Assembly (NCBI RefSeq): GCF_905475395.1
Contig: NC_058340.1
Span: 66,256,181-66,320,180, forward strand
Direction of reading: 5' to 3'
Origin: Chrysoperla carnea
Lineage: Eukaryota > Arthropoda > Insecta > Neuroptera > Chrysopidae
DNA length: 64,000 nucleotides
A model generated the notes under the pieces. It saw only the letters and a list, made by a program, of their open reading frames with translations. It did not search any database and had not been told where the DNA came from. Below, one piece after another: positions 44,950-57,000 of the stretch. Positions within the stretch are counted from its first letter, which is position 1; each line of letters opens with the position of its first letter. A program made the position numbers and the translations under genes.

Positions 44950-45141
44950 TTACGCTCTGTAAATATAACTTGGTGGACAGTCCGCTCCTCCTGACGATTG
45001 GTTGGGTGGTGGTGACGGACTGGACGAGGGGGGCGAGGGTGAGGAGCTTGATGAGCCCCCTTGACGATGCGGATGACGTCGCGAGACCCCCGGCAAGCGC
45101 GACATACTACGATGGGCGCCCCCGCCCTCCTCACTTGTTTC
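44950..45141 (-). other. GC-rich in-frame open extension after the Semaphorin-1a stop
   Basis: Directly after the TGA at 45,142-45,144 the same minus-strand frame stays open for 63 codons to a TAA at 44,950. It starts ETSEEGGGAHRS and holds a Ser/Pro-rich stretch and ends CPPSYIYRA. The patch is strikingly GC-rich in an AT-rich region. A GTCGCG/CGCGAC stem lies about 38 nt past the TGA. It could be readthrough coding sequence or simply a GC-rich untranslated region: other frames through the patch are open too. Confidence 0.45.
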
Positions 45142-48100
45142 TCAGAGGTAGACTTTTTTTACACTCCTTGTTGTGGCAAAACCATCACCACGTCGATAAT
45201 TATCTCCCTGTAGTAGAGGCTACAGTTACATTTATATAAGTTTCGTTCAAAAAATTGTATTTGATGTTTTGTAAGTTTTATGTTAGATATTTCTTTTGGA
45301 AAGCTAATGGTTTTAAATGAGTTTGATTGCGCAAAGCTTTTTTTTTAATGGTTACCGTCCAAAATCACCCGTTATAAATAACTGCTAAATGAAATGACCT
45401 TAAAAAATAGCGCTATTTCAAAATAACTTAAAATTACTTTGATAAAATATTATTTTTTAAGATTATTTTTAGTGTTATTTTCGACAAGGTTATTAAAGCG
45501 GTTACCAGTTGATTTGAATGTGTTGCATGATTTTTGCGTTTTGTTTTGTAATGTTTTGTTGTATGTGTTTATGAGTTTAAAAAAAAAACAAAAACAAAAA
45601 ACAAAGTTATTTTTCTCAATTAGTATTCATCACAATGTCTTTTTTTTAAGGCTTTAGATAAATTTTAAATATAAAATTAATACAATTGGCGTCCTACTCC
45701 CCTATATTGAATTTACTACGATTTGTTTCCAAACATGAACTGCCTCTGAAGTGTTTTCGTTCATTTTCGAACTAAACATTTAGAATTCTCAGGTATGGAT
45801 ACATTAATTGCGACAGGACTTAGAGCATTGAATATAATATGACAAACAAAAAAGGCTGTAGCAAATGATTTCGCCATAAAGCAAAGCAAATCTTGACGCA
45901 TAGAAAGATATCCATTATTCTTTTTATGAGTAAATTTTCGATATAGGGGAGAATGCTATCGAAATAGTTCGATTATATATAAAACATTTAAAATTATGAA
46001 ACAAAAAAACATTAGCTTGCAATGAAAATTAATCGTAGTATTGTCTACTCACTTGATGTGATCGTAAGGTACCAAAATTATCTCGTCCGCCACGATAAGC
46101 GTCACGATTATATCCACCATCTGTTTGAAATTGGAACAATGTTTCAGCATTATTCTGATGTGGACCTTTATTTCGTACCGTACTCTTTGGTGAATGTAAT
46201 TTGGGTGGAGGTTGTGGAACTAACACTGGCTCAGCATATGTGACTTCTTCTTGTGGAAGAAGTTTTGGTTCAGCTTGTATTCTAATCAAATAGAAAAGGA
46301 TTTAGAAATTGTTGAAAAACCTAAGAAAGAGGGTTATATACTTACCTATTAACATTTTGTCGCTGTTCGAAATATTCATACTCCGTGTCAGGATAGGGTA
46401 AATTATCATCTTCATCCTTGTGACATTTCCTACCACAAAAGTATCCAGCGGCAAAACCAACAACAAGCGCTGTAACAGCTCCAGCAACAACAGCCATTAT
46501 CAATGTTTCAATTGAATATTGTGGTGGAAGATTGTCAGCGGCTGCTACAGAAGGACCACTGTTGTCATACTCTTTTTCTTGCATAATATTTACAATTTCA
46601 CCATCTTGTTGATCTTTGTTGGGTCGCATAATATCTTGATTTGGCTGACTTGAACTTAATCCGCCAACGCTACCAGCATCTTTCCCGAGGACACTACTAG
46701 CGGGACACGCTGCATGTTGACCCGTTGAAACACTTTGATAGAAGAAGTTCTCTTCGTCCCAACGTGGTGCACCATATGAACGACATTTACCCGATTGTTT
46801 GTCCCAAGCACAATACGGGTCTTGCAATGCAACACATTCGCTACAACTGCTTATTTGGTTACTATCACAACGGTGTAAGCGCAATGATTGCACTTCATTA
46901 TCAGATACGGCAATTAAACGGCCATCAACCACTTGAAGGTTTCGCACAGCCATATGGATTGGGAATACTTGGATTTCTTCAATAACAACTGAATTTACAC
47001 GATTTCTGGCGTCTGCTGAATCTGCATTTACTGCTTTGATTACTTTTCCATTATCTGAAAATTAAGCAGTGTGAAAATAAGTCTAGTAGTTAGTATTAAC
47101 CTTCTCAAGCTAAGCATTTTCTGCGAATTTTAGCAAGAAAATTTGACTCAATTTTGTAGTTTTATACTAAAAACAAATTTTACCTGTTCCAATAAATAAT
47201 ACATCGTAAGTTTTTCCACCAGGCACTTTTACTTGAGGGTCAACAGCAATTTGTGTAAAACGATAGCTATAACAGATAAAAAATTAGATAATAAAATCAT
47301 GGATTTCCAAAAAATTACCAAATACATACTGAAAACTAGTTCTAATTATAATTGGTTGTCCAAAGAATGAAGGAACACTTTCATCCATTAACGAATGTTG
47401 CTTAATAAAATTTAATGTTAAATCTGGCAACGTTCTGGAATCATTGTGACATAAACCAGGCCGTGGATCTGGAACTTTAACACTTTGAACTGGCAACCAA
47501 TTGGAATTTAAAGCAGCCTGTTCTTTAAAATTCCCCTCAAATGTATCCGAGATATCTTGTAATGAGAATGCACAAACTGCGCTACCCGAAATACTATTTG
47601 GTGGTGTTGTGAAAGTTCCATATATTAATTGAGCACTTGTACCACCGTATTCGCCATCAATTAATTCCGTTGTGGATTCTGTAAAGTATAGAAAGAAAAA
47701 TGTTAATAATTGTGGAGATTTTTTTGGATTTAAAAGAACTTACGAATTTCATTAAAGTAAAATGGAAAATCTCCACTAACTGAACAATTTAATCGTGATT
47801 TTAAGAATGAAGTCCACCGATTTCGGAAACGATGTGGACCACCTCGATCATATTTACAAACTCGAGCAACTCGGGAATACACAGCCTAAAAATTAAACAA
47901 ATATTATTCTAACTTGTCCAAAGAATTGTCCCAAACAGTCTTACCTTTCCACAATTTATATATTCTACAGCTGTTTCTCGAAAGAAAAAGTATACGAAAT
48001 CTCCTTGGGTCATCGAACTTACAAAATCAGGAGCTTAAAAAAATTTATTCAAAAATTAATTATTCTGAGTTGTCTTTAATATTCTATTTTTTGCTCACCA

Positions 48101-48673
48101 TTCAAACTCATAGAATCATACTGTTCCGTCTGTAACGGTTCCCTATATATCATTGGGTCCATACCACTGAAATCAGCTACGGTGCCCGTATAAAGATCAC
48201 CATCTAAAATTGGAAAAGTTATTTAGAAGTTGTGGACGGAAACATTTAGATTTTCTATTGAACTCTTAACATACCAACAAAAATTGCTGTTGAATTATGA
48301 TATGGATCGTACGGACATAAAGCTTGTCCTGTCTTATCCTTTTCCACTGTATAGTTACCAGGGTGTATTCCATATTCTCGGCACATTGGTTTAAAAGAAT
48401 TTGTACCACAAACCAATAATTTGTTTGGGGTTATTTTTGTCAATATTCTTATATAATTTTGACAATTTTCCTGAAACAAAAAAATATTTTATATTTAAAT
48501 TGTACATCTATCGTCGATCTTTTTCATTTTCTCATAAAATGATTAACATCTCTTGACTGCGTACCTCGTCTTTTCCTTTCATAACACACATTTTGGCATC
48601 TGTATCTTTGGAGTACCATGTTAATCGTTGCAACTCTGACAAATCAGTTATACTCAAATTGTACACCAAATTT
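45142..48673 (-). CDS. Sema-1a: Semaphorin-1a, C-terminal ten coding exons (5' part not found)
   Basis: This is a transmembrane axon-guidance protein that acts as ligand for plexin A and can signal back through its tail. Ten exons join in phase (high to low): 48673-48565, 48470-48275, 48203-48099, 48033-47945, 47885-47744, 47678-47330, 47266-47184, 47054-46346, 46281-46053, 45207-45142, about 690 residues. The sema domain starts at [11 protein letters not shown] and includes [66 protein letters not shown] and [17 protein letters not shown] domain follows ([16 protein letters not shown]), with no Ig domain, as in class 1. [20 protein letters not shown] is the membrane helix. The tail ends RSVKKVYL before TGA. 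The signal peptide and first ~70-100 residues should lie further up, beyond or deep within 48.7-64 kb. Confidence 0.95.
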
Positions 48674-50369
48674 CTGGAACAGAAAAAGAAAAAAAAATTA
48701 ATATTCCCTTAAAAAAATTCGATCTACTAATTAAATTATCATCACATTAAACATCAAAAAATATTTCATATAGAAAAATAACTATGACGTTTGACTTTTC
48801 TAGTTAGAAACAAAAAAATTGACGAGAAATATCAAAAAACTGTGTTAGTATGATGAAGAAAAAGACTTGTGCTGACTGTTAAAACATAAACAGAAAGTAC
48901 TTTGATATTCTTGGAAAATGTAACATAGACGAGAGGATTATGTATGATGATTCTATCTCAAAGTTTTTTTCTAGTTTTTCATATTTAGTTTTCTTTTATT
49001 TATTTTTTTTATCATTTTACTGTTTTATACTTGGACAAATTTTGGTTTTATAGACTGAATGTATATTTGAATTTTAGCTACTTTTTACAGAGTCTATTAG
49101 TGAAAAAGAAGAAAAGTTTTGCTAATATTTTGATAACGTTATAGTGATCTTTTAAATCAGTTGATTAATACCTGTCGCGACATAATCTTCATCATTTTTG
49201 TGGCGTTGGAAATTGTTCAAAAAAACCCTTACAATTTACTAAGAACAAAGTTCGTTTCGATTAAAATATCTACGTTTTCATTAGTTAAATATCTATTCCC
49301 TCATTCACTGAACCAGAAGGTTGCATGCGAAGATTCACCAGCTACTATTGACAACCACGGTGATTTAAAACTTCTTGGCATTAAAATTTTCTTTCCTTTT
49401 ATTGAATAGCTCTAAATAGTTAAAGGAATGCTGAAACTGTTGAACAGGGACATATCAGCCAAGGTTTAGTTATGAATCTTACGGTCTAAATGTGTCTCTT
49501 CTGGGTAGCTATTGGAAACCAATTTAGGTAACTACCCCTTAATGCAAACTATAAGTTTAATTTAAAAAATAATGAACTACAGTCCCAGTTTTTTTTTAAA
49601 ATTCGATTGTATTCGGCAGAAATTGATTTCACAAGAACGGTGACTATACAAACAAGTCGTTTTGTATCGAATTAGTTCGATTTTCGGTATAAATGTTTCC
49701 AAATAAATGTTAAATCCTGGATTAAAATAGTTATTCGATGAGACGAAACCACTTATAAGAAATCAATAAAAAAATAATGGTGAAAAAAGTGTAAAAATTA
49801 ACACAGGCGTAAATAACAACTTCGAATTTAGTTAAAAAACAAAGATTGTAAATAACTTTGTAATTAATTAAAGGATAAAATTCCGTGGTATGATTGATAA
49901 TATTCCTAAAAACCTTGAAGATTTTGTACTTAGAAATGTATATATCAAATATAAAATTGCCTTTGTAGAAGAAATATTTGCATATGAAACTTGGGCATTA
50001 AGTATAGAGAGAGAGAAACTATACGGTTTATATTATACTTATATATACACGTTTATACCAATGTATGTACAATTCAGAAAAGCAAGAAGAAAAGCATATA
50101 TTCAACCAGACATTTGCATCGTCATGTTTGTAAGATGGATATGAAAAATGCAGTCAGACATATTTGATCAGATTATTTCTTGGTCTACACTTTTACATAC
50201 AGACATACATACAATACATACATGCATGTATATATGTCAATATTATACAAAAATATGTTTTTAAGTTTTGTTTTAAAAAAAATTTGGTCAAATAAATAAA
50301 ACAAATGAAAATTGCATTATTTATAAGCTCTTGAGCTTATAAATTTTGTTTGTGTTAGCAATAATTACA
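48674..50369. other. Probable upstream intron of Semaphorin-1a
   Basis: The acceptor at 48,674 shows that the Semaphorin-1a transcript continues upstream. I see no further minus-strand exon here and no independent gene. Confidence 0.55.
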
Positions 50370-50830
50370 ACGTTTTTATACCATTTATATATGAAATATA
50401 CATAGTATATTACGTTTAGACCCAAGTTTGTAACGCTTAAAAATATTGATGCTAAGAAAAATAAATTTGGTATAGATGTTCATAGAATGAACTAATAAGT
50501 CCTGTCTGTGAACACGATAACTCAAAAACGAAAAAAGATATCAAGTTGAAATTTTTACAGCGCACTCAGGACGTAAAAAATGAGGTCGAGTTCGTAAATG
50601 AGCAACATAGGTTAAATGTAAAAAATGTTCCTTATCCAAAAATAAACAACTTTTGTTTGAAACATTTTTTTGTATATATCTCGGTTTACTCACGAGGGCA
50701 CACATTATGTATGTGTGACATGTATAGGTATATGTTTAATGTTATAGACTAATCAACACTGTCTTTACATGGTATTTCAACAATTAACTCAGTCAATTGT
50801 TTGTTTTCACTTGTTTCAACTAAGTCTCTA
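50370..50830 (-). repeat. Interspersed repeat (GGACAACCGG family), reverse copy
   Basis: Read on the minus strand it matches 9.38-9.94 kb nearly throughout, with a deletion of about 60 bp in the middle and the GGACAACCGG core mutated. Both end hairpins are present (TATACCAT arm at 50,382 and AACAATTAACTCAGTCAATT at about 50,788). Confidence 0.8.
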
Positions 50831-53800
50831 GAGTAAGGAAACAGTCAAATCTGGATAAGGTCGTGTTGTTTTAAACTTTGTAAAAAATCTACAAATGAAA
50901 AATAGAAAACTATAGGAGAGATAGTCTTTCTAGTTTCTAAGCGAGACTATTTACGTTTTCGATTACTATTATAACTAAAACTGATTTATAAGTTATATCT
51001 GATAGTTCTTGTAACTTTGTTTTGTGTAAAGATATATTTCTTTTTCTTTTAGCTCTCTATTAGTGACAGAACTATTTAATTTGGACTCTTTGCTACTTTG
51101 AAAACTATAAAAAATATTAAACAAGAGTTTTGAGGCTAAAATTTACTAGATATACATGATTGAAAATATATAAGAAAATCATAAAAAGGTTATAAAGATA
51201 TTTTTATGCACAGTAGTTTTTATGCAGGTCTGATAATTGAAGAAATTATGATAATCATCCGTCTTTTTAATTACCATTTATATGATATTTACTTTTTGAA
51301 TACACGGTAGTATCATAAAGTTTAATTAAAATATTTATTATATATCGTATTACCAGCATTTACAAGAGTACACCCTTACTAGCAAAAAAAAAGATAAGAT
51401 GTATAAGTAATTAAGCTGTGGATATTTGTCTTTAGGGTTAAGATAAGAATCTTTTAATTATGGTTGTAAATCTTTACAAATTGTTGTATTTTAAGAGAAA
51501 AGGAAAATTTATACATTTTTTTCCCCAGTATATTTATTATCTGTATGGGTTTTTCGTATTTTATTTTTCACTTTTATCTTTTTCAAGCCAAGGGTCAGAC
51601 GTAGTATTTGATAATCATTTCAAAATGGTAATTCTTGTTACACATAAGAAGATAATTGAAAAAAGATAGTCAGTCATGGGGACTGAAGTAATTATAGTAT
51701 GAATAATTAAAATTTCATGGTTTGAAAATTGAAATAATTAACATACTAGCCCGGCCATAACCCGGCCACATTTTGAACTTATCAAATTGCCAACCGTTCT
51801 GAAATGATTTTAAAATACCACAATTGGTCCTTGACCTACTTTATCTTTTATAAATATCGAACAACTGTATATTAGAAAATTCCAACTAAATTAAATTATT
51901 AATCCTTCAGCATAATACAGAAAAATTAAATTAGGATTTCACAAAATATTTTTTAATTTCTAAAAGTCAGTATCTATATTCGTTTAGAATTTCCTAGAAT
52001 TGTAACAATTTTTCTCTTTGAAAGCAATTTTTTTTTGTGGGTAGATAAAACAAAGGTTTTTCATAACACACTTTTATTAGCTTGGTATGTATCTATGTAA
52101 CGGAATGTTCGAACGAGATTTTCACCCACTTCAAAACGTCGGGTTGGGTTTTATGGGTTACCAAGTATAGGTAAGGGAATATCAATAGTTATTTAATTAT
52201 TAAATTCTCGGAAAAATACATAGTGTTGAGAAATAACAGTGCTATAAACCGTGACAATTCCCATTGTGACTAAAAAAGGACTTTATTTCAGTATAATTTA
52301 AGGTAGTTTGAGCAATTACGGTGAATGTTCATTTTTTGCGATAGATGATAGTTCAAAGTCCCTTGATCATAATAAACACAGTTTTGGGTTGGGGCAAAAT
52401 TTTGAATTATTTCATTTTAAAATTGTGATTTTTAATACAGTTCCTTATGGAAAAACTCGCAATAATTGTACAAATATTAATCGGTGATTAAGCTTCAAAC
52501 ACTTTTCATCATGAAGACGATTTATTACAGAGAAACCAAACTTTACCAAAAAGAAAACCTAAAAAAACTTTGGACTTTGATGTTTTTATGATATTTTTAG
52601 AGCATTTTATTATATTTACGTCACACAAATTGTCTAGTTGACTATAGTTGACTAGTCACGTGATGGCCGGACTACTTTAAAATGATATTTTAAAGTCTGT
52701 TTGAACATTTAATATATTTGAAAGTTCTATGGATGGCAATCTTGCTTGGTCAATCCATTTCCTACAATTTGTGTAAAGAAAACAAACCAATTTTGGGGAA
52801 ATATTCCTTAAATTTAAGTGAAATTTATTTTTTTCTCATCGTCACATGACGTTGCCGAATAACAGAACGATAGAAGCCCTTTTCAGAGCTTTAAATCTTA
52901 TCAAATAAAATGTTCGTTTCCCTAAATAGTATTTCAAATTTATAATAAATTGTCTAGTTCCGCTTTATATACATATATATGATAAAATCAAAACATTTAG
53001 AGAAGGCTACTACCAGCTGGAAAAAAAAGTCATTGGATAGAGAAACGAGTTGCCTATGTATTGGATATATGTGGATGTTAGTTATTCTGTCATTACTATT
53101 GTAATCCCTGTGAAGCATCTTTTGTCTTAAATTGAACAAGAGACAAGAGTGTCGTCTGCCTGCCTCATATGTATTGTCCTTCTGCATATCCTTGCTGTTA
53201 TACAAAGTTATTCATTTCATAAAATAACAATTCAAAAGTGTCCTTTTCTCTCAGTAAGAATTATTTATTAGAGAACGTTTAAAACCAAATGTCATCTTGC
53301 CTCAACTTACACCATTTGCTGGCTTAAGCAGTAATGATGCAAAGTTTTGGAGTGCAATATTACAATTGCTTGATTGATCGAGTGAGACCATGAGACTCTA
53401 GCAGGACTCTTAAACTACTAACTTGAACTGCAATGTTTTAAACTTTACCCTTAAGAAAAGAAGAAAAGATGTTAGCACAAGTAAACACTCTAAAATTTGG
53501 AAGTTGTAAACACAAATAAGTTTTTTTGGTAGGTTTCCATCGTTGCTTTTGACATCAAACTATGCGCAATAAGCCCGACAATAACCCTGTAATTGTTTAG
53601 TTGTTATATTTTGTAGCAAATAGTAAATTATGCAGTCTGGTGTATATGTGGTAGTATTGATGATGTTACAGCTTTGGCTGGCTGCTACTATTACGGTTAT
53701 TTTAGAATTGTTACTATGGTAGTGTGAAAGTTGTAACGAGAAATGGCGAGTGAGAAGTGTATATTTAGTGGGATGTGAACTGTATAAGTGTGTGTGTGTG

Positions 53801-54050
53801 TGTGTGAGTGAGTGTGTTGCACCCACCGGCTACCATCAACTAACTCAAGAGAGAAGTTGTTATATACTGCAATTCAAATAACATTTGTAGTAGCCTATAT
53901 TGGAGGCCATCATTATTCACTATTTGCTACTTACTAACTTTACAATTATTCAGGATTCAGTATTAGACTTTTTACAACCTTACCATTTTTACGCCTGTTT
54001 TTTAGCTATATAAGGATTATAAGGATAGGCAAAAATAGTAGAAAATTCAG
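50831..54050. other. Non-coding stretch in the Semaphorin-1a upstream region
   Basis: No gene is supported. It has a short GT microsatellite at about 53,788-53,806 that creates a His/Thr-rich frame on the minus strand, which I reject as coding. Confidence 0.5.
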
Positions 54051-54097
54051 CTTAGTATGGATACGAGAATTAAGTTACTTTTTTATGCAGTTGCAGG
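54008..54097 (+). promoter_or_regulatory. Possible TATA promoter with a short first coding exon
   Basis: CTATATAAGG at about 54,007, TCAGCTTAGT about 38 bp on, then ATG at 54,058 opening MDTRIKLLFYAVAG and a clean GCAG|GTAAGT donor. The peptide looks like the start of a secretion signal. I found no second exon of matching phase that looks coding, so this is only a candidate. Confidence 0.2.
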
Positions 54098-57000
54098 TAA
54101 GTTTATATCAATGTCTTCGATTTGTTCAGTTTTAAATATCATGAAGTTTACTGTCTGGCTATAACATCAAGACTCTGGACAGTTTATCTTCAAGAGAAAG
54201 ATTTTGATTAAAACGGCTGTAGAAGGTAAGAAAACTGCAAGAGAACCCGCTTTTCTTTCTTTGTATCTTGCCACTTGTAAATCTACAGAAACCATGCATT
54301 TCTTAATCTCAAACGCTCTGTTATGTCCTAATTTCTAGCTTATTACCAAAGTCAAAAAATTATCTGCTTCATAATACAAATCAGAGGCTCTATATTGCGG
54401 ATGACTTTGTTAGAAATTTTCTAACAGGCTCTAATATCGAATAAGAATGCAGATCTGGATAATTCACCCCAAAAAGTAACACGATTTGCATAAATTCAAC
54501 AAGCTTGCTAATTTAGGAAGTCGATTATATTGCTGGGGCTGAAGATTAGTTACCATTTTATCTAAATGGAGATAGTATGAGAGGTTGAAGCCTAACATCA
54601 AGTTGCAACGTCAATATATAGTAGAGGATTGTAACTTTGGATGGTACTTTATCTAATGAAAATATTTTTATATCCTACGAAACCGCTACAACACAAGTGA
54701 AATTATTCTTGTTTTCATCGATTTTATCATACAGAAGTGATGCATTACGATACACGATGCTCGTTCGGACAAAACACCAACAAGAGGTCCTTCTATTTTC
54801 ATACTGTAATTTGTCACGCAGTGGCAATCAGAGTGAAAAACAACACTGGATAAGTAAGCTCCGTGGAAAGAGTGAAGAAGAATGAACAGTTCACTATCTC
54901 ATCCTTCAAAACTTGCTACCCAACTATTACTATGCGTCTATTTTATTCGTACTATTCATTGTGATAACATCAATGTCACACAATGTAACCAAACAACTGG
55001 TCACAGCATCACACCACCGTACTAGCTGACACCCCCCAACATAGACACATCGACTGGTCGATTGGTAATGATGGTATATTGGAAGAGGATGGTTGACTGG
55101 ATGCATTAGAAATGAACAGACGAGTCTCATTTTATCAATGAAAATGCATTGATTTGTTGAATCAGAAACAATAGTTAGATAATTTTTGATTTTTGAGGTA
55201 ATGTATTGTGTGTTAGCCATTCGTGCTTTGAGTGAGCAATGTGGCTTTTTTGTTTCTTTAGCTTTTATTTCACATTTTATCTTTTTAGAACATATAGAAA
55301 TAACTTATATCGGTTTTTTTTTCTATTGTTATTTTTCCGTATTTATTTTTACATTAAGCTTGACTTATTGTGAAAAGCTTTGTGCTTTCATCTTAAAATT
55401 TATTTGGTAAATATTATTATCTTAAAAATATATCTTTACGTGTTTACAGTGTTTGAATCCACGTAGATAAGTGTGTCGAATTAAGTTTCAAAATTTCTGT
55501 GCGGGGAGAGACGACAACTAACATTTTTCAGATTATATTTTGCAAGTTGTTATTCATCAAATCATTACAAATCTGCGAAACCTTAACAAAATTATGTACA
55601 TTTGATTTGGGAAATACTAATTTTTGTAGGTAATTTGGATCCAATAATCCTAAAATCTGTGTTAGTTATCCAATAAACCAGTTAAAACATTGGGAGGTTA
55701 TCCTCGAATATTGATGAGTCGTTTTAAGCGAAATGTTAATTTCGCTAAATTTGAAAGAAATCAGTTAAAATAAAATGAACTTAATTAGTAAATGTTCTCC
55801 ATTTTGTTTTGGAAAACCTCGAATAATATCGAAATTTAAAAACAAAGTTAAACTATTCTCACAAATAATATTACATTTATAGTACAAATTTTATATAAAT
55901 ATTGACCAAATATATAAAATTATGACGTTATTATCACGTGACGTCCATAAAGGCGGGAAATAATACGAAATTCAGTACTAATGGAATATCATATGTTATC
56001 ATTATTATCAGATAAGATTATTATTGTTACCATTAAAGCTCAGCATTTTTTTTTAATATTTTTGATATTATTTATATAAAACAAAATTTTTAAAGCAATT
56101 TTGATTGTATTTTTTCCCTAACATTTGTGAATAGAGGGTATTATGTAACTATGATTATCCAGCGTTATAGCTCATAAATAAAAAAAATGTTATCATATAT
56201 TTTTTGCCCATTATCTATATAAATATAAAAGTCAGTTAAGTGTGTACATGGTTTGTGAATTGAGGGTTCGATAAAACTTACTTTGAAATACTAATGTTTT
56301 TGTATAAATTAATTAAGACCATAATTTTTATGGTATTCCTAAAACAATTTGCTGTTAAAATTTTTTTATGAAGTTTGATTTTGAATTTTGTTTTTTAGCT
56401 ACCAACGTACAAAAAGATACGGAATACTAAAAATTATGTGATTTTGTGCGAAATGTTTTGTGCAAAAGAGGGATAAAATTTATTATTTGTCACTATTATA
56501 TTTTTTCAAATATTTTTATTTAAGAGCATAAAATATAACCAACCGGATGGTTCCAAATAAATGTGTAATTTTAATTCCTCGCCTGAACATGAAATTAAAA
56601 ATAAATTATGAAAAATTGGTTTGATTTGTCAATATTTTTCTAGTCAAATACTGAGTAATTTTGAGGCAAAAAATACAGTCAGGTGAATTTGACTAGGCGG
56701 ATAGTTTTTGAGATATAAACTAGAATTGTAATTTTCAGGTGCAATTTTTTAGTTCATACTTCAAAAACTTGTCGATCAACCTTAAAATCAAGCTTGTCTA
56801 CTGTTTATGTAGTACGATTAGAACTCAAAACCATAAAAATCCACCTTATTAGAGTATTTTTTCAGTCAGTTTTTTTTTTTTTTAAATCAGTCGATATCTC
56901 AGAAACTCTCGTTTAATGCAAGTTTGAATAAAAACTTCCTGTTTTTTCAGAAGCGAACAATTTATTGTTATGACTGTTACATCATTTTTATGTACCACTC

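Noticed and set aside
44862-45134. 90-residue minus-strand frame with Arg/His-rich content
   Set aside because: It is out of frame with the Semaphorin-1a exon and ends in low-complexity Lys-rich sequence from the T runs.
44943-45239. 98-residue plus-strand frame across the GC-rich patch
   Set aside because: GC-rich sequence lacks stops in several frames; the minus-strand frame joined to Semaphorin-1a has the splicing and homology support.
53560-53826. 88-residue minus-strand frame with THTHTH run
   Set aside because: The run is a GT microsatellite read in reverse; the rest has no domain.
54637-54885. 82-residue plus-strand frame
   Set aside because: Composition is protein-like, but there is no splice or promoter link to the candidate exon at 54,058 in phase, and no family is recognised.
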